A DNA stretch of 64,000 bases from Curtobacterium flaccumfaciens (lineage in GTDB: Bacteria; Actinomycetota; Actinomycetes; Actinomycetales; Microbacteriaceae), in contig CP121450.1 in assembly GCA_029689965.1 (NCBI GenBank), positions 2,170,001 through 2,234,000 of the forward strand. The letters are read 5' to 3'. Position numbers and translations under genes: made by a program. Numbering within the stretch: position 1 is the stretch's first letter; each line of letters opens with the position of its first letter. Below the pieces are notes generated by a model. The model saw nothing but the letters and a program-made list of their open reading frames with translations, ran no database searches and was not told the origin of the DNA. Shown piece by piece: positions 1-10,396 of the stretch.

Positions 1-1816
1 TTCCATCAGCTCGTCGCGGAGATCCGCGCATTGCTCTCGGACGATGCCATCAGGAGCTTCGACATCACCGGCATGGAATTCGCGGTCCGGCACGCGCTCC
101 TCCATGGGTACAGCTCCCTGCCGCTACGGCACTACTGGGTGAGGCTGAGCGACGTCGACGAGCGTCGGCAGCAGCTGAAGGTCTCGTACTGGTTCACCGG
201 TGATATTCCGAACGAACGCTTCCTACTGGATGCAGTCGAAGCTTCTCCCGTGCACGAGACTGTCCGTGACTACACGTTCTTCGGACGTGTCCTGATGAGA
301 GAGCGTCATCTCTGGTTCCCCGCGGCCGGCGTCTCGAGCTTCTGGTTGGACGGGGCGAAGAAGCAGTTCACGCGATGGAACCAAAGTGGGAATTCAGACG
401 CCCTGACCCCGAGCCTCATCGATCCGACCATCGTCGGCATTCGGAGAAGGGTGCAGCAGCGTTTCGCCCCGACTGACACCCTCCTCGAGCACGCTCGACT
501 GCGCGGTGCCAAGGTCTACCGCGAGCTCCGGCGGAAGTGGTCGAAGGCGGGAGTGGAGGACGAAGCTTCGAATGGCTCGTGCGAAGCCCCAGGACGCGCC
601 GCGAATTCGCGCACGCCTGGGTCTTCATGGATCGTGACACGGACGCGAACGACAACGCCGAGCACCTCTACCGTTGGATTCGGCAGAACCGCCCTGAGGT
701 GAATGCTTGGTTCGTGCTTCGACGAGACTCCGCAGACTGGCAGAGGCTCGCTGACGAAGGGTTCCGGCTGGTTGAACACGGAACACTCCGTTGGAAGACC
801 CTTCTGTTCCATGCTGATCACCTGGCCTCTTCCCACGCCGATCATTACGTGACCGATCCGCTCAATCGACGTCGGTACGGTCGTCCCGCGATTCGATTCA
901 CGTTCCTCCAGCACGGTGTCATCCACAACGACATGTCGCGCTGGCTCAGTTGGAAGGCGTTCGATCGCTTCGTTACGACCACACGAGCGGAGTACGACGC
1001 GATCGCGGGGCACGGCCCGTACTCGTTCTCGTCCCACGAGGTCGTCCTCACGGGGCTTCCTCGTCACGATGCGCTGCAGCGGAAGAGCGAAGATGCAACG
1101 ACGAAGGACTTGATCGTCGTCATGCCGACCTGGCGTCAATGGCTGCTCGGCGAGCGAGTCGGCACGTCGAACACCCGAGAGGAGATCAAGGACTTCAAGC
1201 GCACCGAGTACGCCCAGATGTACCAGGCTCTGCTCGCCTCCCCTGAACTCGAGAAACTCGCCTTGGAGCACGGCAAGACGATCGTGTTCATGCCCCACCC
1301 CAATGTGCGCCCGTACCTGACCGATTTCCGGATGCCGTCGCACGTCAAGCTTTACAGCTTCGCCGACCATGACGTCCAAGATGTGATTGCGCGCGCGGCG
1401 GCGTTTGTGACGGACTATTCGTCGCTCGGTTTCGAAGCCGCGTTCGTCGACGCTCCGTTGACCTACTTCCAGTTCGATGCAGAGCGGTTCTTCGATGGGA
1501 CGCACGTCGGGCGTCGGGATACTTCGACTACGAGTCCGATGGGTTTGGCCCGGTCGTTCGCGACGTGCCGTCGGTTATTGCTTCCATCCGCGCAGTCGCG
1601 GCGGACGACTGGACGTCACCTGCTGAGTACCGTCGGCGAACGGCGGACACGTTCCACACTCGTGACGGTGGTTCGTCCGAACGTGTCTACCGCGCGATGA
1701 TCGCCCTCGACAAAGATGAACGGGAAGGCCGTGCTGCCCCGGGAGTCGTGGCCGTTCGCGAGACGGGCGACGGCGGAGCCGAACTCGCGTCCGCCGAGCT
1801 GTCCAACGACTTGTGA
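1..1816 (+). CDS. CDP-glycerol glycerophosphotransferase-like protein (TagB/TagF family), 5' truncated
   Basis: The frame is already open at base 1, so the start lies upstream of the window. The C-terminal two thirds match the Glyphos_transf family, which transfers glycerol-phosphate or related polyol-phosphate units from CDP-activated donors to wall teichoic-acid-like polymers at the cytoplasmic face of the membrane. Visible motifs are LQHGVIHND (about 905-931), MPHPNV (about 1290) and TDYSSLGFEAAF (about 1410-1445), the histidine and DYSS signatures of the family. Two one-base deletions must be restored, near 560 and near 1516 (GTCGGGATAC, probably GTCGGCGATAC), to keep one frame to the stop at 1814-1816. 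It leads the surface-glycan cluster; a GT2 gene follows within 30 bases. Family is confident, the substrate is not. Confidence 0.85.
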
Positions 1817-1841
1817 TGATCGACCGTTGACCGGCGGCGAC

Positions 1842-3486
1842 GTGACACTCTCGATCGTGGTCCCGATCCGTAATTCGAAGCCCTGGATCGCGGAACTTCT
1901 CGAGAGCATCACGAGCCAGATGATCGACGGGATTGAGGTGATCCTGGTTGAGAACGGTTCGACCGACGGAACTCGTGAGCACGCGATCTCGCTGACTGCG
2001 GGTGACGAGCGAATCAGGGTCATCCGGTCCGCGGCTCGGTCGGCAGCGGCGGCGCGGAACGATGGCGTCAGGGCAGCGACCGGAACGTATCTTGCGTTCG
2101 CCGACGGCGACGATCTCGTTCCCGACGGGGCCTACCGGTCGATGGTCGATGCTCTGGAAGCAAGCGGATCTGAAATGGTGGTCGGGACCACCTCAAGTTT
2201 TCCGCGAACCGTACCTGGAGTCCTACCCATCGCTGGTACACGTTCCATTCCGCTCGGAGTGGCGTGGCACCGGCGGAGATACCCGAGTTGCTTTCGGGAC
2301 GTGCATGTTGGAACCGCATGTTCCGGCGGTCGTTCTGGGACCGCGTTGACCTGCGCTTCCCCGAGATCCCCAGCGTCGAAGACATCGAACCGATGACCCG
2401 AGCGTTCGTCTTGGCGGAGTCAGTCGACGTCGTGCCGAACTGCGTGTACCTCTATCGCGACCGGGGCGATAGATCCTCCCTGTCTCTCCGAGCAGACACC
2501 GACACCACAGTGCGGTACCTCGAGCAGGAGTTGGCGTGCGCTGCCCTGGTGCGAGACGACCCGGTGCTCCGCGGTCAACATGCTGAGATCGTCCTCGACG
2601 CCGACGGCTGGGCACATCTACACCGCTTCCTCGTGATCGGCGTGGACGACCAGAAGTCGATTGAGGTCGCACGCGCGGCCGCAGCGTTGCTGGATGAGAT
2701 CCCGCTCGAGGGCTTGGACCGGGTGGACCCCCTCGCCGGGCTCTCTGGATGCTCGTCCTCGAAGGGGAGTGGGACGCGGCGCGAGCGTTCGCACGGGGGA
2801 GCGCGAGCGAATCCGCGGCTGACCGGCTGGAAGCCTGGATTGATACGGTCGCCTTGCTCCTCCCGAGAAACAAGGCGGCTGCGAGCGCGCTCGCGCGTGA
2901 CGGGCTCGTGCCGGCGCTCGTGAACGGAGCCGAAGCGCTTGCTCCAGGATGGTTCGCGGAGCGATTGCATGCGATTCAGGGCATCGACATGGCGCAATCG
3001 GGCTCGACACTCTCCGACGCCATGATCGCGGCGCTCGGTTCCGAGGACGTGGTCGCCATCCCGAGAATCGCCGCTCTGCGACGCGTCGTCCCGCTCATGG
3101 TGGACAGAGTCGACGCCTCAGCTGATGGGCTCGCGATCGGAGGCCCGGCGGACCTTCGCGGCCTCGACGCCACCATAGAACTGACTGGACCGGGAATCGA
3201 GAACGCGTTCGTCTCAGCGCACGACGGAGCCAGGGGCTGGCGATGCGCGCTGGTGGCGGAGTCCCTCGCTCCTGGGCGGTACGCGGCGGCGGTTGTTTTC
3301 GCAGGGGTCGTCGGACGGTTCCCGATCGTCACCGCGCGGATGCCACTTCCACCGCTCGATGAGGAGTTCCCGATGCAGCCTCTTGCGGATCGGAAGCACG
3401 GCTGGCGCTTCCTCGTTGATCGTCGCTCACCCCGACGCCGGGGCGTCGGCAGAGTCCTGATGAAGCTGGCACGAAAGCTTCGGTGA
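1842..3486 (+). CDS. Family 2 glycosyltransferase with C-terminal accessory domain (two frameshifts)
   Basis: A GT-A fold opens the protein: LSIVVPIRNSKPWI, then a DxD-type metal site in ADGDDLVP, and further on ACWNRMFRRSFWD and SVEDIEPMTRAF, as in GT2 enzymes that extend capsule or teichoic-acid-like chains. About 230 C-terminal residues look beta-rich and carry no motif I recognise. GTG at 1842 starts the conserved strand directly; TTG at 1827 is the alternative, and neither has a clear ribosome site. The frame is restored by one base near 2198 (a T run, AGTTTTCC) and one near 2740 (GCCGGGC), giving about 548 residues. It ends 28 bases before the convergent GT4 gene and is probably co-transcribed with the upstream transferase. 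Confidence 0.8.
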
Positions 3487-3514
3487 CTGCGCTACTTCTT
3501 TGAGCCCGCAGAAA

Positions 3515-4565
3515 TCAGGCGATGACGTCGTCCAACAGCTCCGCGTACTCCCTCGACCGCGCGAACGGCGCCAGCCGCCGGCTGAACTCCTCAGCCTCGG
3601 GCGCACCCTGTGCGGGCTCGGCGAGCAGCGCCGCCAACGACTCCGGCGCATCGCCAGTGTCGAACCACTGGATCCACCCCTCGTCCCGAACTCCGCCCGC
3701 AGGTGTGGCTCGTCCGGCAACACCGACGGCACCCCGAACGACGCGGCGAGGTGCAGGCTGCCCGAGTTCAGCACGCGCCGGTAGGGGAACACCGCGACGT
3801 CGGCGGCCCGGAACCACCGCTGCACGTCGATGTCGTCGACGTGGTCGTGCTCGCGAACGGCGCGGACGTCGTCGCCCAGCAGCGCGTCGATCGAAGCCCG
3901 GTCCTCGTCCGTCGTCCGGCCCGCGAGCAGCAGGACGGGACGGTCCGCAGGTGCGAGACGCCGGACCGCGTCGACGAGCACGTCGAGGCCCTTGTACGGC
4001 CGCATCTGTCCGAACGCGAGCACGGTCCGGTCGTCGTCACGGAGTCCGAGGGAAGCGCGTGCTTCCGAGTGGGTGACAGAACCCGGGTACACGCCCTGGT
4101 AGCTCGGGTGCGGGATGTGCACCACACGGGATGTGTCGAGCGAGTAGTACGGCGACACGGCTGAGGCAGTGGCGCTGTTCATCACGTGCACGGCGTCGGC
4201 GGTCGCGGCAAGGTACCGGTTGAGTTCGAGTTCGAGCTCGAGGTGCCGGGCGTCGTGCGGCAGGACGTTGTGGATCGTCCACACGAGGCGTGCGCCGCGC
4301 GAGCGTGCCGCGTCGACGGCGCTGCGGAAGCGGTCGAGACGCGCCGCCGCCGACGCGAGGTCGTCGTCGGTGCGCTGCACGATCGGCGCGGTCCAGTGCA
4401 TGTGGAACACGTCACCGGTGCCGAGGTGGCCGAGGTGCTGTTCGAGCTGCTCCAGGCGGAGGCTCTCGAGGACGTTCCAGCCTCGGGCCCGGGGGCCAGC
4501 AACATCAGGTTGAGGTACGGGTTGTCCCGGTAGGCCGGGAACACCGCGAGGGAGCGATCGGGCAC
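3515..4565 (-). CDS. Family 4 (GT-B) glycosyltransferase (two frameshifts)
   Basis: The N-terminal half has the acceptor-side Rossmann features (FHMHWTAPIV, VWTIHNVLPHD) and the C-terminal half the donor-side features of GT4 enzymes: VLAFGQMRPYKGLDVLVDAV, then VAVFPYRRVLNSGSLHLAASFGVPSV, where an E-x7-E region normally binds the nucleotide sugar. Here the first acidic position appears as N/S, so the family is clear but the donor is not. GTG at 4565 is the likely start, 22 bases downstream of the small Cys protein. Bases were lost near 4480 (GAGGCTGG) and near 3690 (TTCGGGACGAG, expected TTCGGCGACGAG). Restored length is about 350 residues, normal for the family. Confidence 0.83.
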
Positions 4566-4587
4566 TGCCCGATCCTACGGGGAGTCG

Positions 4588-4743
4588 TCAGTCGGCAGTG
4601 GCGACGATGTACTCGGCTTCGTGGAGGACCGAGCAGAACGCCAGCCCCTCCCAGTCGAGCGCATCGCGCTTCCGGATGACGGCACCGCACACGGAGCACT
4701 TGGTCGTGAAGGTCGACCGCATGGCATCGGAGAGGAGCGACAT
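4588..4743 (-). CDS. Small Cys-x2-Cys protein, 51 residues, function unknown
   Basis: An intact short gene reads MSLLSDAMRSTFTTKCSVCG at its start, then a basic stretch (AVIRKRDALDWEG) and LAFCSVLHEAEYIV. The CxxC pair plus one later Cys and a His suggest a small metal-binding or redox-active protein, though a classical four-ligand zinc ribbon is not complete. It sits between a two-domain GT2 gene (140 bases upstream on the same strand) and the GT4 gene (22 bases downstream), so it is probably part of the glycan transcript. ATG 4743 starts a frame of normal codon use; there is no membrane segment or signal peptide. I do not recognise a named family. Confidence 0.6.
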   Translation of the reverse strand: MSLLSDAMRSTFTTKCSVCGAVIRKRDALDWEGLAFCSVLHEAEYIVATAD

Positions 4744-4882
4744 ACGGACATGTTCCCGCCGAAGATGAACGGAGGGCAGCGCCGGACTTGGAAAGCGGTG
4801 AACGAGCCCGCAGAATCAGCCTCAGAGACGACGAAGCCTCAGCCGCTGGCGCTGCCTCAGTCGCTGGCGCTCCGGGCTGACC

Positions 4883-7467
4883 TCAGAGCGCCCGCACCAC
4901 CTGCTCGGCCCCACCCTCCGCGTCCACGACCGCCGCGAAGTCTCCGTCTGCCACGACCTGCCCCGGCGCGAGCCACACGACGTTCCGCGCGCCCGGCTGC
5001 GGCACCCACGGCGAACCAGCCGCCGACACCCCGGCCACGAGCACGGTGACCTCGTCGAGTCCGCTGGACGCCCGGTACCAGGACGTCGGCACGTCGACCT
5101 GCACGACGTGCCCGGCCCCCTCGAGCGCGGCCACCAGCGCGGTCACGTCCGCGACGCGGGTGCCGTCGTGCTTCAGGGCGACCCGGAAGCCCGCGGCGCC
5201 CTCCTCACGGGCGAGGACCGGCCTTGAGGACCGCACCATGACGGCGTGCCCCTTCGGCAGCCCCGGTTCGACGCCGAGGTAGCGCAGGCCTGCGGCGTCG
5301 TACCGGTCGATCGCGTCGGACTGCGGGTAGCGCCCGCGCCACCGCTCGTCGAAGATCCGGCGGTTGTCGACGCGTGCGTCGTCACGGCCGGGGGTGCGGC
5401 TCTCGTGGTGCACGACGACGGACGACGGCACCACGACGAAGTGCGAGCCGGCGGGCGACGACCCGAGTGCACGGAGGCAGAGGTCGACGTCCTCGAGGCC
5501 GTTGGCGTACACCGGGTCGAACCCGTGCCAGCGGATCAGGTCGGCCGCCCGGAACGCGGCGGTGGCAGCGGTGATGGCCGAGAACCGGAGGAGTGCGGGC
5601 ACCGACCCGGCCGAGCCGAAGTACCGCGACGCGTCGTGCCGCGGGTGGTCGCCGAGGAAGTGCCACGGCAGCACCTTGTCACCGCCGAACACGGTGCCGG
5701 CGGTCTGGACGACGCCGTCCGGGTACACCAGGAGGGGCTGGGCTCCGAGCACGGCGCGGTCGTCCAACGCCGCGACGAGCGGCCGGAGCCACCCCGCGGT
5801 GACCTCGGTGTCGTTGTTCAGCATGACGACGATCCCGCCCGACGAGCGTGCGAGGCCGAGGTCGCTGCCGAGGCCGAAGTTCCGGTTGCGGTCCTCCCGC
5901 TGCAGGACCACCCGTGGCTCGTCGCGGAACCACGCGCCGAGGATCGCGGACACCGAGCGCGGTGATCCGTTGTCGACGAGCACGACCTCGACGCGGTCGC
6001 CGTCGTGGTCCGCAGCGCCGAGGACGGCGTCGACGGCACGGCGCGTCATGGTCCAGTCGCGGTACACCGGGACGACGACGGACACCAGGGCCGCGTCGCG
6101 CGTCGGTGCCGCGGCGGCGAGGGCGTCCCAGTCGATCCGGTGCCGGGCGAGCGCGACCTCCTGCCAGGACGCGGGCTGCGCGGACGACACCCGCCGGGGA
6201 TCGCGCACGTTGTCGTAGTCCACACCGACGACCGGTACGGAGGCGGGGACACCGAAGCGCTTCCCGATCCGGAGCAGCCACTCCCAGTCGATCCAGCGCC
6301 GCAGTGTCTCGTCGAAGGGTCCCACGCCCGCGGCGACGTCGCGTCGGACGACGAGGGCGTTGAGGTCGATGAAGTTGCCGGCGAACAGGTCGTCGAGGGT
6401 GCCGTCCTCGCCGCGGTACGTCTCGACGGGTGCCGTGGAGTCGTCGGCGTTGTTCGCGCCGACCATCCGGACGCCCGTGTGCACGCCGGGACCGTCGGTC
6501 TCGAGCAGTGCAGCCACGGCGGCGGAGAGGTGCTCCGGCCGCCACGTGTTGTCAGCGTCGAGGAACGCCACGAAGTCACCCGGACCGCGGCGAGCCCGGT
6601 GTTCCGCGCGGCACCGGCGCCGCCGTTCTCGCGTTCGATCAGGCGGATCCGCGGTTCGTCCGCCGCTGCGCGCCGTACGACGTCGACGGTGTCGTCGCCG
6701 GATCCGTCGTCGACGACGACGAGCTCCCACGCGCCGTACTGCTGCGCGCGCACCGAGTCGATCGCCGCACCCACGACGTCCGCGCGACGGTGCACGGGCA
6801 TCACGACGGAGACGAGCGGCTGCTCGGCGTCGCGGCGAGCGGCACCGCGCGCGTACCGCGCGAGCACCTCGGCCGTGTCCGGTCCGTCCCACGTCGAGCG
6901 GTAGCGTCGCCGGGTCCGGCGCTGCGCCTCGGCGAAGGCGCGCGCCTGCAGCATGGCCGCCTCGTGCGCCGCGCCCCAGGTGGGTGCGTCGCCGTGTCGG
7001 CCTGGAGGCACGGGGAGCGCAGTCGCGTCCGTCGCGTTCCGCAGGAAGTGCCGGAGCGCGTCCAGGGTGGACGCCGGACGGTCGGGCGTCGGCAGCGAGG
7101 ACGCGTGGACGCCGGCGTCGAAGAGCGGTCCCGTCTGGAAGAGCTCGGGTCCCTCCTGGTGCAGTGCGTCGTACCAGGACATCGCGGGATCGGGCTGGTG
7201 CTCGCGCATCCACTCGTGCTCGATCAGCGGGTTGAGCGAGAGGCCGCGCTGTCCGTCGTGGTGGACGTAGAACGAGATCGCCTCGTCGTCGGTGGCGAAC
7301 GTCCGGCCGGTCTGCGCCTCGAGGTACGGACGGTCGAGCACGCCGAACTCCGCGATCCGCCTCGCCCAGCGGTCGAGCCGGTCGGCGACGGTCAACGGCT
7401 TCTCGGGGCCGCGCAGTCCACGCGCGAGCCGACGTGCGACCCGGCCGAGCCCGGTGCGGTCGGCCAT
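4883..7467 (-). CDS. Two-domain family 2 glycosyltransferase, about 861 residues (one frameshift)
   Basis: About 230 N-terminal residues without a recognised motif are followed by a first GT2 domain (PLVSVVMPVHRRADVV, VVVDDGSGDDT, DxD in FLDADNTW) and a second of the rhamnosyltransferase type (ALVSVVVPVYRDWTMT, VLVDNGSP, MLNNDTEVT, then NGLEDVDLCLRA). The last hundred residues resemble the first half of a GT-B Rossmann domain and then stop. One base is missing near 6580 (GTCCGGGTGAC). The ATG at 7467 overlaps the stop of the upstream GT2 gene (ATGA), so translation is probably coupled. It likely adds two sugars, or a sugar and a branch, in the same polymer. Sugars cannot be inferred. Confidence 0.8.
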
Positions 7468-8914
7468 CAGCGGCGACCCGGCAGCCGTGCGGCGACCTTG
7501 GCGATCGCCTGGCCGGTGCGGAACGACCTGCTCGCGCGGAGGTCGTCGAGCTCCCGGCGGAGCCGCGTGACCTCGTCGGCGGCGCTGTCGGAGGCGACCT
7601 CGGCGGCGGTGAGGTCGAGGGGGAGCAGCGCTGCCCAGCGGCGTTCGAGCACGGCGCTCCGGGCCTCGGTCGGGGTGAGGAGGCACCGCTCGAGCTGGTC
7701 CGCCGCGTCCTCGAGCGCGCCCCGCTCAGTGACGACGTCGACCGCGGAGTCGACCAGCGTGGCGATCGCGTCGGCGCCGGTCCGGTGGGCGCGCGACGAC
7801 CACGGGACCTCGACCGGCGGCGTCCGGACGACCACCAGGTGCAGGGCACGTCGGTTGGCGGCGACCACCTCGGCGGGGGTCGGGTCCACGAGCACCGCGA
7901 CGGTGACGAGGTCGTCCGGGTTCGGGGCGTCGGAGGTGACGGTCCACCCGGCCGGAGCCGGTGTGCCGGAGGGGAGCCGTGCCTCCAGGGCGAACCCGTC
8001 GCCGAAGGCGGCGTCGATCTCGCGGGCCAGGGGCCGGCGTCCGGGACGTGCCGCAGGTCGACGGCCAGGCGGGCCACGGGACCGGCGGGCACCAGCGCGT
8101 CGGCGAAGCGCTCGGTCGCGGTCATGCCGTGCCGCTGGTAGGCGGCGACCGCGTCAGGCAGGAAGGGGTAGCGGCGCTCGAGCTCGCGCTGGTGCGCGGC
8201 GCGCAGCGCGTTGCGGTTGCCGGAGAAGCCTTGCCGCCGGCGTGCAGCACGAGCGCCCGGTTCGCGATCTTCGCGAGCCAGCCGTGCGCGGCCAGGCGCA
8301 GGCAGTAGTCGTTCTCCTCGCCGTAGCCCGGGGCGAACGCCTCGTCGAACAGTCCGTGCTCGGTGATGAGCTCGCGGCGGGTGAGGAAGCAGAAGCCCAT
8401 CGCGACGGGCAGGACCTGCGAGACCGGCAGCAGTGGTGCGAGCTCGCCCCACACCTGGCGGGTGCGGTCCTCGGTGCGGGAAGCGCCGCGGTTCGTCAGG
8501 CGGTAGGGGATGCTCGCGATCGTCGCGTTGTCGCTCCGCGCGGTGACGACGCCGGTGCGGTCCTCGTCGAGGACGTCGAGCATGGCGTCGAGGAAGCCGG
8601 CGGCGGGGACCGCGTCGCTGTTGAGCAGCAGGACCGCCTCGCCGTCCGCGCCCGGGTCGAGCCTCGACCACGGCGCGGTTGCAGGTGCCGACGAAGCCGA
8701 GGTTGTGGTCGTTGCGCTCGTACCGGAAGCCCGGCCGGTCGGCGATCCGCGCCCGGAGGGCTGCCCCGATCGCGTCGGCGTCGGGGCCGCAGTCGTTCAC
8801 GAGCAGCACGCGGTGCCGGTCCGTGTCGAGGTGCTCGATCAGGCCGTCCACGCAGCGGAGCAGGGACTCGAGGTCGCCGTACACGGGGACGACGACGAGG
8901 GTGGTGCGGGTCAT
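7467..8914 (-). CDS. Family 2 glycosyltransferase (three frameshifts)
   Basis: GT2 signatures are TTLVVVPVYGDLESL at the start, LLVNDCGPD, NHNLGFVGTCNRAV and, after the first shift, LLLNSDAVP at the DxD position; the acceptor-side motif is FAPGYGEENDYCLR. The C-terminal 150 residues include a predicted helical, coil-rich tail (DEVTRLRRELDDLRASRSFR). The frame needs one base removed near 8663 (GAGGCTCGAC for GAGCTCGAC) and two restored near 8227 (AAGGCTTC) and 8035 (a C5 run), giving about 482 residues. Both ends overlap neighbours by ATGA, so three transferase genes form one tightly coupled operon. Activity is inferred from the family only. Confidence 0.78.
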
Positions 8915-10331
8915 CGGGTGGACTCCTGGTTCGGGTCGGTCACCGTCTCGGTCACCGTCTCGGTCACCGGTTCGGTCTCGGTGACCGGTTCGGTCTCGAG
9001 CTCGACCGGCGAGGGCGTCGACGGTGGCGTCCAGCGGGCCGCCGAGGGCGCCGTCGGCGAGCGGCACGAAGCCCGTCGGGCCGTCGGCCGCGGCCGCCCG
9101 GACCGCGTTGGCGACGGCCAGCCCGAGGGACCGGGCGTCGGCGGGGACGGCGGCGAGGTTCGGGTGCAGGTGCGCGCGGGTGTCGCGGAACTCGTTCGTG
9201 ACCACGCGGGCGCCCGAGATCGCACCGTCGAACGGCGGGTGGCTCGGGTGCGGGCTGTGCTGGAGCGACAGGACCACGTTGGTCGACGCGATGAACCGGA
9301 AGTAGTCGTCCCACGGCATCGTGCCGTGGCTCACGAGCTTGACGTCGCCGCGGCCCCCGTCGAGCTCGACGTCGCCGTGCTGCTCGCCGGCGGAGTGGAA
9401 CTCCACCCGGATGCCGTCGTCGGCGAGCTCCTGGACGGCGACCCGCAGCGCCGCGACGCCGAGCCGGAACAGGTTGCGGTGCTTGCTCGGACGTCCGTAG
9501 AACAGGACCCGGACGGTCGTCTCGTGCCGGCGGGCCGCGGCGACGCGTTCCAGCAGCTCGAGGTCGAGGTGCGGTGCGAACGTGCGTTCCCGGGGGACGT
9601 CGAGGGCCTCGACCTCGGCCAGGTACTTCCGCAGCGGCTCGGAGTTGACGAGCATCCGGAAGCCGGCGCGGTAGGTCGACGCCGCGACGGCGTACTCGGT
9701 CGACCACGGGCTGAACCCGGGCTCGTAGTCCTGCACCAGGTACACGACACGGTCGCGGGGACGACGCCCGCGGTCACGGCGACGTCGATCGGGTGCGCGG
9801 TCTTCCAGTGCGTGGCGATCCACACGTCGTCGCGGCCGAACTCGGTGTCGAGGAGGTCCTCGCGGCGGACCACCCGGACGCCCGGGCGCCCGTCCACGCG
9901 GGACTCCGGGAAGCGGTCGGCGACCAGGGCCTCGGCCGCGGCGGCGCTGTTGCCGGGGTCGTCCACCGCACCATGACGACCCGCACCGGGCGACCGAGCC
10001 GTTCGCCGAGCGCCAGGGCCACGGCCAGGGCGGTCTGGACACCGGCGAAGGCGGCACCCTCGCGGAGCTCGTCGACCACGAGGACGACCTCGGGCGCACG
10101 GTCCACGGTGCGGATGCCGGCGAGCGCCAGGCTCGTCTCGACCAGGCCCTCGAACGGGCGGGCGGTGAGCGGTGCCCGGTCGCGTTCGCGTCGGGCGACC
10201 CCGACGTCCACGCGGGACACCGTGCGCCCGAGGCGTTCGCGGACGTCGTTCCGGTAGTGGCCGTCGCGTGCGTACCGCTCGTTCACACGGACGAGGTCGC
10301 CGACGAGGCGTCGTGCCTTCTCGAAGTTCAT
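8911..10331 (-). CDS. WsaF-like family 4 glycosyltransferase with Thr/Glu-rich tail (three frameshifts)
   Basis: The core VYLVQDYEPGFSPWSTEYA, LVNSEPLRKYL and VLFYGRPSKHRNLFRLG, with SHGTMPWDDYFRF and SLQHSPHPSHPPF, matches the WsaF group of rhamnan-type GT-B transferases, cytoplasmic enzymes that extend rhamnose-containing surface glycans. The C terminus is a repeat of TETEPVTE-like units ending NQESTR. Two lost bases (near 9962, TGGACG; near 9757, GCGACCG) and one extra base (near 9010) must be corrected, giving about 473 residues. ATG 10331 lies 8 bases from a TAACGT hexamer. It is the first gene of a four- to six-gene minus-strand operon. Rhamnose as substrate is inferred from the family. 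Confidence 0.78.
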
Positions 10332-10339
10332 CGACGCTC

Positions 10340-10345
10340 ACGTTA
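10340..10345 (-). promoter_or_regulatory. -10 hexamer TAACGT for the glycosyltransferase operon
   Basis: Reading leftward, TAACGT fits the actinobacterial TAnnnT -10 consensus and is 8 bases from the ATG at 10331, so the mRNA would be leaderless or nearly so. The 65-base gap is shared with the divergent hisD promoter. Confidence 0.45.
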
Positions 10346-10380
10346 CTGGGCGCGGGGCGCGTTCCGTCCGACCCCCTCGG

Positions 10381-10386
10381 TAGGCT
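10381..10386 (+). promoter_or_regulatory. -10 hexamer TAGGCT for hisD
   Basis: TAGGCT is 10 bases from the first of two adjacent ATG codons (10397 and 10400). No ribosome-binding site is present, consistent with a leaderless mRNA. Confidence 0.45.
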
Positions 10387-10396
10387 TGGGCCCCTG

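Noticed and set aside
4883..10099. A single 1738-codon open frame on the minus strand
   Set aside because: It mixes true protein with shadow translation. The conserved motifs shift between frames, and ATGA overlaps at 7467 and 8911-8914 mark three separate genes.
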